A stretch of 64,000 nt of DNA from contig CM024185.1 in the NCBI GenBank assembly GCA_013433145.1, forward strand, positions 1,674,001 through 1,738,000, read 5' to 3'. Origin of the DNA: Ascaris suum (lineage: Eukaryota > Nematoda > Chromadorea > Rhabditida > Ascarididae). This document shows, piece after piece, positions 32,338-44,101 of this stretch. The first letter of the stretch is position 1; every line of letters begins with the position of its first letter. Under the pieces are notes generated by a model. It did no database searches, had not been told where the DNA came from, and was given only the letters and a program-made list of their open reading frames with translations. Position numbers and translations under genes: made by a program.

Positions 32338-35129
32338 AGATTTAACGAAATGATCCCTAAAACAGCGAATGCCAAAACCGGCATTAAATTTGCATAAACG
32401 CGAACAAAAACACACATAAACGATTTGCATAATATGAAAAAATAAAGAACTTAATGTGCAAAAATTGAACATTAAACCATTAGAAATAACAAAACACCCC
32501 GAAGATTATAAATCAAACCAAATAAAAAAAGAGAGATAAACTTGCGAATCGACAAAATGGCAAAAAAAAAAACAGCGAAACACTATGGCATCTAACCTGA
32601 ACCTCCTATCAAATGACCTCCAAGAAAAAAAGAACTAGCAAAAGTGCGCAAGCTTAAAATGTGGTGAAATCATAACAGATGAAGCCCTCTTCCTCTCGAG
32701 AAATGTTAACTCAAATATTTGAACAAATAATGGAGGAAGAATGACTGCCTGCTACTTTTGTGAAAGATGAAAGTTTAGCGATTTCAATAGCAACTTATAG
32801 CGCGGTTTTTACAACAAAGTACAAGTGGATGAGGAGGAAGGAGGGGGCGAAGGAGGGGAATTTAACCGCTCGAGTATCAACAACGCCTTGCTGACGGTGG
32901 GGATGACTATTTCATTCGTGTTCCTTTTTTCCTTTTCCTCACTCACTATACTAAAGGAATATATAATCATACTCCTGGAAGATACATCCTCCTTCCCTCC
33001 CCTCTCCTTTGTTTGCAGATGTTTGTCATAGAAAACTGTTCACGTGTGTCTAACTGGCCACCTCCTCCTGTTGGGAGTTCCCTCATTTCAGCCGGAACTG
33101 ATTTAACGCATAACGTCAAGACTCTGGTATAAATATTTCACAAGGAAGACCAATTCGAAGTAAATATTGAAATGCTGTCGGACGAATAGCCGAGAAAGTA
33201 GCCCCTTTTAATTCAAGGAGAGAATGCGTTAGTGGGGTTCGCGCTACCAACCTTTTCGTCCTCCTCCTCCCCTCCCCATTATGAGGTCATTGCGCCTTGC
33301 CATCGCCAGACCGAAATCGAATTCGGGTCCTACCTATGACACAGCGATTCATCAGGGGGGACAATTTATCCATTAAGCATATAACAACATGGCCCCATAT
33401 AAAATTCTACTGATCCAATCGGTCCCACCTATTAATCCATAAAAACACCGTGTAAAAGTAGCCAAGTACTAAGAAACAATCAGGACTCTAAATTTTTCAG
33501 CTGTAGTTAAGAGCCGCCAAGTGGCCAAGCTGCTTATTCTACTTTCTAATGCATTAGTTGACTCAACTTTTGAGAAATGACCAGCGGTCAAGGATTCTGT
33601 CTGCGAATTGACTGACCATGTGCCATCCGACAATCAAAAGATGGCGGTTGAAAATGGGATCTTACCCTCGCATGATAAATGCATGTGTACATGCTCAAGA
33701 AAGCATTTGTGCAATAAGCGGGTTCATTTAAAAAAAAAGGAAAGAAGCAATCCGGTAACATGAGCATGATATAAACCTGGATGCATCAATACTGCTTTAA
33801 CTATGCAGAGTTGCTGACTCCCCATACGATTCCCTCTATGTCGCTTCCGAGAAACCTACATCCCACATCAACTCTACGAAAATACTCAAAGGTTTGTAGA
33901 GAAGGCTAGCCATACAGCTCAGAATTCTATGTCCCTTTCTCCTATCCTTAATCTAATACGAGGAAAACACCAATAAAATCAAAAACTTTTACGGTGAAGC
34001 GTTAATAAGAATTTCCCCAATGAGAACACATATCTGCTACCGGATAGAATGGCATCATCAAGCAACAATGAACAACTGGAACAATACCTCAAAGTGGGCA
34101 TATGGTCACGCCCTCTTGTTTTCGAGAAGATTCTGGAACATACCTATTGGTGAATCTCAACGAAACATTGGTAGAGCTGACTCAACTGGACTCAAATCGA
34201 ATTACATCTCGAGAATAACTGACAATTTAAATGATCTATGCATAAAATTTTGAAGCTAACAAACTCTACGAATTTGATATTTCCTCAATGTACTTGATAA
34301 AAACATGAAGAAACCCACGAAAACCTGGTCTCCTCGTTTCATGGCCATCCAATGTCCCCAGCAATATTTTATCTACCCCTCAAAGTGGTTTGCTTAAATC
34401 CTCAAAAACCAAAGTAATATCCTCATAGAAGACAAATCAAACACCAACACAATATCGAATTGACGACCAACTGTGAAAATACAATCACCAACAATAAATA
34501 AAAATTTGCTGATGACAATTGTTCACGCTTACTAGTGATACAGTATGCTCAGATGTGTGAAAAGTGTACGCAGAATTGGCGCGAAATTCAAAATGGAATT
34601 TCGCTGACGTGTGCCAATCGTTTAGCGTTATATTCACTATAATGACTATGCAATGTGCAGATGATTAAAGGTGTTGAATTTTCCAGCTATAGTGAAAGGA
34701 TCGGAATTTATTCGACTGGTAGGATGTTTGGAGTTGTGGTCTTTTTTTATGACCTGGTAGGATCTTTACGGGGCGGATTGAGATCTCATCATAAATATCA
34801 GCAACTTGACGAACTTACTCCATATTACCTGGCTCAGGTGAGGTGCATTTTGCATTCCACAACTTTGATCGCACTTCGTTTCTTGTCACAGAGGTCATGG
34901 TTTAGGAATTGAGGTCAAGCAAGTTCAAATAGCAATCTTTCAAGTTTAATAAGCCCAATTTTTGTTCGAATTTGAATTTTTTTTTTTTTTTTTTTTTTGC
35001 ATTTGGGGCAAAGAATTTCTCCATAGATCCAAAAATGAATCTCGAATTTTTTTTTTATTTCGCAAGCAATAGTGGCGAAATAAAGAACATTCAAAACATT
35101 AAATAAAGCACATGATCACAACGATCGGA
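32338..35129. other. gene-free stretch upstream of cdc-48
   Basis: No supported gene. A 77-codon frame at 34,020 and an 85-codon frame at 34,655 on the plus strand have no recognisable content. A poly-T run of about 21 lies at 34,978-34,999. Confidence 0.45.
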
Positions 35130-35132
35130 AAA

Positions 35133-35350
35133 TTGACGTCAGGTAAACGGTGACTCAGTTGACGTCAGGTAAACGCTGACTCATAGATTTTACTGAGATC
35201 GAAGTCCTTTAGGCACTAGGTAAATGTAAAGGCACTAGTCACGAAGACGGCATCAACGGGAAGTTTATTCCACACCTTAACGATTCGAAAAGCAAACGAA
35301 TTATCAACTTTTCCGGATATAAATTCTGTAATTGACGGATGCCAAAGACC
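35133..35350 (-). mobile_element. CR1-like non-LTR retrotransposon, 3' end of the RT ORF (decayed)
   Basis: Read on the minus strand, the frame gives SFAFRIVKVWNKLPVDAVF then a decayed LKDFDLSKIYE. This matches the C-terminal pattern of CR1/jockey-type reverse-transcriptase polyproteins (R-V-x-x-W-N-x-L-P followed by a short L-x-x-F-D-L end). The frame is broken by a stop. Two 26-bp direct repeats sit at its 3' end (35,134-35,183). Confidence 0.6.
35134..35183. repeat. two tandem 26-bp repeats carrying CRE and AP-1 motifs
   Basis: Each unit contains a perfect TGACGTCA (35134-35141, 35160-35167) and a perfect TGACTCA (35151-35157, 35177-35183), separated by GGTAAACG and a variable base. The units abut directly. 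Confidence 0.9.
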
Positions 35351-35569
35351 AAAACTTAATTTTTTTTTTTAATTCTGCGAAAGTATTTTGGCTAAAGTTG
35401 GGATTTTTGAGTGAAAAAAATTGCAAATTGAGGTCTCTTCTATTTGTTTTGTTGAACGTTCATTAAACTTCGTATTTTGACGCGGAATTTGAGACATGGA
35501 ATCCGTCTGAAATGCGTTTTCCTTGATTGCAGTCCAAAAAATGTTAAATATTCGACCCGGAAATGAGGG

Positions 35570-35590
35570 AGGGGGGGGGGGGGGGAGGGG
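35570..35590. repeat. poly-G run of about 16
   Basis: G-homopolymer interrupted once by A near the end. It could form a G-quadruplex. Confidence 0.95.
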
Positions 35591-36689
35591 TCGACATCCA
35601 AACGGTTGAGCAACGAATATTACTCATTTGACGATGTTGAAGGGAGATCGATTGCTTCTTCAAAGTTACATTTCGACATTGATGTAGCAATATTCTAACT
35701 GCTGCTCTGAATAGATGCAACAAAGGTGATTGATTGTATCGAATTCTTCGCTTTAATTTAAATGACGTCATAGAATAATTCTCAAAAACACCACAAATCT
35801 TATAGATTTGGATTATTAACGCTGAGATAGCACGAATAAACTAACGATGAGACAAGCGTATAGCTGAAAAAAAAAAAAGAAAATTAAACCTCAAAGATTT
35901 TTACGGCAAGAAAAAATTCTCGGCTTGAAATTTGAATAATTTACAATCATCGAACAAAATTTAATACGGCAGATTTATGTAAATCACGAAATATTGCAAC
36001 CAAAAATACTCGCTATTGAGTTGAAAAAAAAATTCCTTGAAAAAGAATTTTTTTTTCTACAATTACTTTAAAAATATTAAATAAAAAAAATCAACTCTAT
36101 ACAGCTTTCTATTAATGATCTGACAATGACAACGCCAGATCGATTATTATCGATTACTTGAGATCGATCAGTATTCTAGATCAACTCCTGGATCGATAGC
36201 ATCATTTAATATCCCATTGGTTAGCTCTTAGTTTCTGCTCTCTAGAAATACCATAAAAGATGAGCCTATAATAACGGGAAAAATAAAATTGTTTCTTGAT
36301 GAATTTTCAATTTTTTTTTTCATAAAAAGCCAAATTTTCACAAAATTTTCATAATTTTTCATGGTGTTTTTTTTCATACTTTTATAATTCAATTTTTTTT
36401 CCCACAAATTCCAAACTTTAGCAGACGAAAGGCTAATAGAGATATTACTATCGATATATAATAATTATTGAATATTTCAGTATTACAGGATCGTTGTCAT
36501 TAAAAATAATATTGCTATTTCAATTTTAAAAAATGAATATTCAATAAAATATGCTACAAATAAATTCCTCATCGACTATTGGCATAAGGTTTTTTACTGT
36601 TATAGCTTAGCAATGTGCACAATCCTGAGGGACTGTATAGCATTTATTATGCCTCGCATATGATATCATTTTAATGAATATTGCAATTC

Positions 36690-37208
36690 ATGAATTTTTG
36701 GCAATTATATCGCTATAAAACAATGTTCATTTTGCATATTGCAGTAAGATGCAATTGTAGAGAATCATTCTCCTCTTATAGATATTTATAGATAATTGCA
36801 ATATTTGCGCATATTAATTAACCTCTGTTGCATATTAATTAACCTCATTTTATGTAAATTTATCATATTTATTTTCGTTTCTAACCCAAATAAACGAATT
36901 TATTCGTGTCGAAAAAATCATATGCGCTAAACTTGATTTCTATCATTTTTTTTTGTATGATATTCTTAGAAATGAATAATAAAATTATTAAACTATAGAT
37001 TTCTTTAAACAACTCGAAATCTAATCAATGATTCTATGTAAATCTATTTGTCTCTTTCAAAAGCTTTACTTATTTGATATTTGCATTCTCGTTAGAGAAT
37101 AATATTTGACTATGAAAGATGTTTGGCAATTATATCGCCTATAAAAGGTGTTCATTTGCATATTACAATAAGATGCAGTTGTAGAGAATCATTCTCCTCT
37201 TATATAAT
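36690..37208. repeat. direct duplication of a roughly 90-bp block
   Basis: Copies at about 36,696-36,782 and 37,124-37,205 share GGCAATTATATCGC, a TATAAAA core, TTCATTT/TTGCATATT, AAGATGCA and GTAGAGAATCATTCTCCTC. The last contains the palindrome GAGAATCATTCTC. They lie about 430 bp apart in the same orientation. Between them is CATATTAATTAACCTC twice in tandem (36,810 and 36,831). Confidence 0.75.
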
Positions 37209-37689
37209 CGTAAATCATCTTTCTCGCTTATAAACCGATGCCATAGATTCTAATAGTGTGCCATTGTTAATGCATAATTTTACCGACAGCTGATTAGTGA
37301 CAGCCGAACTAATTTTGAAAGATCATCTCAATACAAATGAATTCGCTTAATAAACAACAATTTCTTCTCTTTTCAATTACATCAAACAATATTCTATCTA
37401 GTGCTATGACATTCGATGTGTAGGTTATTGAGAAATTCCTTCTCTTTCTTCTCATACAAATTTCTTGGAAATTATTTTTATCTTTTATCAATTTTTTGAT
37501 ATTCAAATTGAATGATAATGTTCTATTAGTTGCATTTGTTAGATTATGCTATCCATAATATATAATAAATGTTCGCATATTGGTCAGGTTCGGAAAGATG
37601 TTGATTCCACACCTTAAGCACCGCACGATCAGGTTATGATTTCCGCTTCATTATGAGTGATCCATCTATAAAAAAGAGGCTGTCAAATA

Positions 37690-39110
37690 TTTCGATGTGA
37701 TTGTGAAACTCGAAAGATGGATAGAGGAGATGGTGTAACCGTACTCGCTACTGAAAATAAAAGTGTTGTTGAAATTGTCGCTAGAATCGGATACTTCGGT
37801 CGTGAACTTCTATATTTTGATATTATTGCTAGCAAAACTTTTAGTCTGATGTCTATCTGTGGATCACTTTTTACTTGTATATTTAGTTCTGATAACTCTT
37901 TTATGCGATTGCCATGGCAGATCATGCATCACCGAAAGTCAATTTCTTAGTTACAGAGAGCCTTGTTACATCGACCCAATTGATGGATAATTTTCTTCGA
38001 ACCGCCACTCTTGTTAACCTCATTCAATGTCCCACTCGTAGATGAAGACCTCTTCGTTAGGTTCTGACAAACGACATATCCTGTTTTCGTAGTGTTCACA
38101 TATCAGAGAGCTAATCAACAAGTGGTCATGCAGGCAGGCGCTTTGAATTTGGAACTTATTTTATAAAGCTATAAAGGTGTTTTACAAGGTGAGAGTAAGA
38201 AAAATATGCTAATTAAGCATGATTGGGGTGAATGTTTCGAAAATTTGTCCAGCATTGATAAAATGTATAAATGCTTTTTAGATTTTTTGCATCTTGCGAC
38301 TGAGGCTTGTGCACTGAAGAAAAAAACCAAAGAGCCCAGTTGATTCTTATCATACCTTCAGCCTTTGATAGGAAAGATAATTTCCTATGGATTCGCCGTC
38401 ATTAGCCTGATAGATTAGTGGAATTTTACAAATATTCAGAGACTACTACCGAATCGAATAATGAAACTTGGTAGAAACCCCAAGAGACTTGTGATATATG
38501 GCAGAAACACTAGAACCTTTCAAAAAAGCATCAACAGTGAGCTGAAGACGTCCTACGCAGTAAACGCCTCAAGAAATGACCACCTGAGATGTTATGTGCT
38601 CGATGATTAATTATGAAAATATCTTTATGAAGGACAATGATGTGTTGACGGTTTTTCCCATATGGTGCATTAGGCATCCGGATTTTGTGGATTCAAGCAC
38701 TGGCTCAATTCTAAAGGCGATTCATCAACTCAATAAGAAGATTTCGCTTACACCAAATAGCATCTCATCGTTATTGCTAAAACGGACGGCAAAATTAATT
38801 TCATGCCCGCTTAATATGATTTTTCTACGTTCCCACTCTTGTTTACATCTTTCCACGTCTTAGAGGTGTGCGTTCGGTCCACGTTTGCCAATCTATTCAT
38901 GGCCTCAATAGAAGGCTATCATCCAATCAGATCTGACCGCCTCCTTCATTTGCAGGATCTTTGAATTGACCATCAGAGATAAATTAATGGATAATCTAAC
39001 TCGAAATGGCCTTCTTCTGCCCGGTCCGACTTCATCTCTGGTCGATCCACGATATTGCAACTTATTTCGTGTCTCGACTGAGCGTCATCGTTGAATACTA
39101 GAGTTCAAAT
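37690..39110 (+). mobile_element. CR1-like non-LTR retrotransposon copy 1 (endonuclease to RT, decayed)
   Basis: A frame-broken copy of an ORF2-type polyprotein. Residues of the apurinic endonuclease domain are visible near 37,717-37,870 (RGDGVTVL, then LLYFDIIASK). A linker follows at 38,218-38,450 (SSIDKMYKCFLDFLHLA, WIRRH.PDRLVEFYKYSE). The start of the reverse transcriptase is at 38,690-39,100 (TPNSISSLLLKRTAKLISCP, then remnants of NYRPISLTS, FCRIFE, RDKLMD and the GFxxGRST block). Many stops and frame changes show it is dead. It parallels copy 2 over the RT start. Confidence 0.75.
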
Positions 39111-40969
39111 CGAAATTATATATACTCATTACGCGAAGGTGTTTGATGTGATTTGTTAGGAAAAATTACTCTTTGGATGTTATAGAGAAGTGCTTCAGAT
39201 CGATAAATATTCGTCAAGTTTGTAGAAAAGAAGCTTATTACTAAAATATTCTTACATATAACAAATATGAATAAATTTTTCTAATATTAATCTCGAAAAT
39301 TTTCAAATATTTTTACTATCATAATTACTGCAAACATCAATAGAGTATATTTGGTCAGTTAACTGCAGAAAATTTCGATTAAAAAAAAAAAAATAAAATA
39401 ATAAATAATAATACGAATAATATGTAAAATATAAATAATATATAAAATTTAAATAATGTAAAAAATAGCATAAATGCAAATCTATATAAATATGATCTAA
39501 AAATAAAATAATAATTTGAAAAGCTTTTAGTATTTGTGAGGATAGAATTTTTGAATAATCATATTTGCGTTCTGATTTATTCCAAATGGCTTACGACGTT
39601 ATTCTCGAGAGTACTTATGAAGGCATTCGGAATAGGCGAAAACGACTAAATGTAACTAGTGAGAAATCAGTGTGCTTATTCATGCATAAGAATCACTCTC
39701 GTTTTTATTCATAAACGAATAAACGTCAAGGATATTTCGGCTTATAAGTAAAAATCTTTATCCTTTCGATGTCATTTCATCTCGTCTAACAGGCGTTCAC
39801 CTAGACGAATCGTTGGATAATATTTTATAAGATATTGATAACTACTATTCATTATTTGTTGATACCTTACATTTATTATTAATTCTCTTTTTTTTTTTGA
39901 TTAGATTGTTTGTATTGCTTATGGATCTTTATTGATATATAGAAATGGGATCCTAGGGAAAAAAAAATGAGTTTCTATTCGGAGGTAATGAAAAAGAAAT
40001 GGAATCGAAAAAATCACTGAAATAAATTCCTCACGAAATTAATTAGTGAACCGTAAAAAAAAGAAATTATAGATGACAAATTATAAATAAAAATATATAA
40101 AGTAAAATATCGAAATGTTTAGATGATAGGAAAATTTCCGCGCTACTAAATATTTTTATTTCCGCTTAGATTAATCTGCTTTGTGAATACTTGTTATGAC
40201 AATGCCTAATTTATCCACATATATGCGCATATGTGCGCTTGTTTTTATTTGTATATTTGTCTGGCACTTTCAAGATGAGAACCATTAAAGGCAGGATTAT
40301 GTACACGTGTGATCCCCCTCTCTCCCCTCACCCACCCCCCTCCCACCCCTACCCCCTTTTTCCACCATCCATGGCCTATTTCATGTTCGTCTATTAATCT
40401 CAAAAGTGACCATTTTCATGGGAGAAAATTTCTTCATTAATGACCACGTAAGCATACCTATCGAAATTGAAACTTTCTTTGCTAAACGTAAAAGAAGAAT
40501 GAAATAGACATTATCAGATATAACTGAAAAAAGTCTAACATCCTGATGAGCTAGCACAATGCGAATGAATATATTGATAACTCGTATAGAATCGATGAAA
40601 TGTATATTCGCTTTCTTGGCTTTATATATATAATATTATTAAGGTGTAGGCGTCAAAGGAAAATTCCGCTTAGAACAAGAGACTCTCATGATACGTTTGG
40701 CGTCTAATGACAGAAGAACATTTCCTCTAGCTTGGCCTCTAATAAGCCTCTTAGCTTAATGGTATTTTATCAACGTTCTCAGCACTATCAAATCGACTGT
40801 GTAATCTTGTCAGGTACTTTTAAAAAAAAGTCAAATATATAGCGAAAAAGCTACAATGTTTTACAAAATGGGTCAATTGTCAGCTGAAAATGCCCTATAC
40901 GGTATTACACTATAAAAAATAACCGCGGTTATTGATAATCAACTAAAATGTAATACGCTCGCAGAATTA
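39111..40969. other. gene-free stretch between retroelement copies
   Basis: Very AT-rich filler (about 39.3-39.6 kb) with no gene. A polypyrimidine tract lies at 40,311-40,364. Confidence 0.5.
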
Positions 40970-42400
40970 GTTATCCGGTGTTTTTTATGGAAGACAACAA
41001 TGTACTATTGGGGTTCCTTCTACAAGGCAAAAAGAATTTGAGTTTAACTGATGTTAATGTCGACTCAGTTTAATATTCATTCGTAAACTCAACAATAAGG
41101 TTTTTCTCACATCACATGGTATCTCATCATTGTTTTTAACACCCATCATAGAAGTAATTTTTCCGCCGCTTTGCATAATTTTTCGAAGTTTTATGCCTAA
41201 TTCATATTTTCCCTCTTCATGAAAGTGCGCGTGCGCTTCCTTTCCAACTTTACTGAAGAAACCATCCGTTGTTCTAATTGAAATCTATCATCCGATTAGT
41301 CTAACCTCACCGAAACTTCCTTCAAAACTTTCCTCAGTCTGACCTTGTCTCTGGTCGATTTACGATATCGTATCTTAATTCTTGTTTTTATGTGATTAAG
41401 TGTCTGCGTGAAATATGAAAATTTCGAGTGAAATTATGCGTTTTGTTATGCAGTGGACTTTAATATGGTCTGTCAGGGAAACCTTTTCAAGTAGGCCAAA
41501 ATGGCGTCCTCGGCTCTTCTGTGATGTGAGCTTTCTTCGTATGTGGACGAAGTTTTCAAGTAAATATTGAATGGTCTCTCGGTTCTATAGCCAATCACTA
41601 GTGGTATCCCACAAGCAAGTGTCCTGAATCCTAGTTGGCCTCGCATATACGTTAATACTGTTTCTAAAAACCTCCTGTAGTACCAGGCTTTTCATTGATG
41701 AGCTCAGAATGTAACTTCTACTGTATGATTGTACTTGTGATTTCCATATTCTGCAGAAGGATCTTGATGCGTTCGCCAGATGGTCGCAAAATGCAGCAGT
41801 TAAGTATTTCTTTTGAAAAATGTCATGAGATTCATATCAACTTCCCGCATTACTGCTTTCTCAAGTTAGGCGGTAAAAATCTTCCAACAACAGGTAGATG
41901 TTCCTGATCTAAGGTTTATAATTGACCCTAAATTCCACTTGAAGTTGCAAATGTTCCATTTTGTTGAGAAGTCATCAAAAATTGCACGTTGTATTCTTCG
42001 CACTTTGCAGCACACATATATTGGGCATTATCGAATAGCCTTCATCTCCTAATGCCGAATCATTTTAGAATACTATACCATTATACCATACTATACCATT
42101 TTTGTTTTTATATCATACTATTTGACAATGCCCAGAAACATGGCCTCATAAAAATATGCAGATGTACTAGACCATCTCAAATACTTAAGTAATATCTAGA
42201 AGAAGCCTCATTGCATATACAGATTAAATTGGCAGAAGAATCGAGACCAATTCAACGATATAAATACTGCTCGGAATACGAATGAACCGGCGGAAGGATC
42301 CATGCGTACAAATAAGAACGAGCTAGAGAACAAGGGCCATTGTTACAGGACATTTAACCTATCATGACAATTTTTTCTTGCGGAGTTCCGAACTCAAATT
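40970..42400 (+). mobile_element. CR1-like non-LTR retrotransposon copy 2 (reverse transcriptase, decayed)
   Basis: Starting near 40,970, the copy aligns by eye with 38,620 onward in copy 1. It then continues past it: YHPISLTS (about 41,285), a CAVDF remnant (about 41,450), PITSGIPQASVLNPSWPRIY (about 41,590), QLSISFEKCHEIHIN (41,795-41,850), IIDPKFHLK (about 41,920) and VEKSSKIARCILRTL (about 41,960). This is the ordered palm and thumb motif set of CR1-type reverse transcriptases. Several frame shifts and stops make it non-functional. Confidence 0.75.
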
Positions 42401-43289
42401 TCTGGGACTATAGGACATTCTGAGAGGAAATACTAAAAAGGAGGTTAGGTCTCCTTATTGACCAAGTGGTGCGAATACCTGGGATAAAGTCAAATACCTG
42501 AGTACTGAGTCTCTTGTTCCTTGTTTGATCCCATTATAATTGGAATCAATCTCGCTATCCTGAAGACCAGTTCTATCATGGATTACTCCGTAACCTTGCC
42601 ATCCCGCAAAAGGATTCCTATTACGAAATTATTTTGGATGCGAAAATCGAATAACGTTGTCCTACCGGGTTGAACATCTTCACGCTTACTATCGCTTCAT
42701 CGTAGTTTTTTGATCTTTTATTCAGCACTATCAATTTATTCGATCTATTTAGTGATAACTTGATTTTTTTTTTGATTTCGTGATTGTTATCAAACTTCAT
42801 ATCCATTTTGCGCTCAGGTGGAGGATCAAGCTAGCGCATTGCTTCAATTATCGAATATTATAATAATATATCAAAGTAAACTCTATATATCATTTTTGAG
42901 AATTTTTTTATTTGCAAAGATAAATTTTTTTTTTATTGCGCGAATTTAAATTCGCCATTGAATCAATTTCATTTCAGCGTTCAAATTGCATAAAAAAATA
43001 GACTCATATCGATTGCGTGATTAAGAATTTTTTAATGAATTTTATGCATTATAAATTATGCTATTTAGAGTTTATATATGCAAATAAACAAGAATTGTGT
43101 AGAAAAAAAAACTAAAAAAATTAGAAAGGATATTTTATGAATTTTTATTTGATAACGATGATAATTCCTAATGATCTATCATTTAATCATTTGCTAAAGA
43201 GTTAATTCCATACCAGTCAACCTATTCCATTCGCTATGAAAATATTCGTAAGAAATTCTTATCTCTAATTTTTACACTTTGTTAGTTAT

Positions 43290-43391
<102 letters not shown>

Positions 43392-44017
43392 TTGGATTGA
43401 CGTCCATATGCCTTAGTAAACATTTTCATTGAGTCACAAAGATTAAGCCATCGAATAGTTATTGAAATAGATAGCTATTTCATGCCGTATAAATATGAAC
43501 TAATTTCTTTTCCCAAATAAATTTGCTGTGTTATTTTCAATGCAAGCAGTGGGTCCCTATTCTAATTACACGGTATCTTGTGGTGGTGCTCACTATATTT
43601 TTTCCATATGGAAACAAGGAATAATTTTCACTTCCGACGATAAAAGTGCATCGAAATGTTGACGAATGAGGTAAAAAGTGTCCCATCCATCAGTCTGCAG
43701 TAATTTTTTGTCACTTTTATCAACGAATATAGCAAAAAATTTTGACAGTAAGTATATTTTTTTTGGTAGATGTGAGTCTCCTCCCCTTTTCCGCACCACC
43801 CTCATTTGCTTTGCCGCCCCCCCCCCCCCCTCCCCAATGTAGGCCACTTGCATATTTCTAGTTATGATTTTGTTACTTTTTCAATGGATATTCTATCCGT
43901 TGTTACTATATCAGAAAGTAGTTTTGTACGTATGAAGCGGTTATTTGAAAAGTTGGTATATTTAAAATTTTGCATATTTAATAATTTTTTGCACTAAATA
44001 GAAAAAAAAACTAGAAA

Positions 44018-44101
44018 GCGAAAGGGAAAGAGAGAGACAAAGAGAGACAGAGAAAGAAAAGAGAAACAGAGAAAGAAAAAAGAGAGAGAAAGAGAAAGAG
44101 T
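44018..44101. repeat. GA-rich polypurine tract
   Basis: About 84 bases of AG and AAAG units with rare C or T. It is a strand-asymmetric tract that could form a triplex. Confidence 0.8.

Noticed and set aside
33290..33330. GAATTCGGGTCC segment considered as part of a tRNA T-arm
   Set aside because: No matching A-box, acceptor stem or anticodon arm at the right spacing on either strand.
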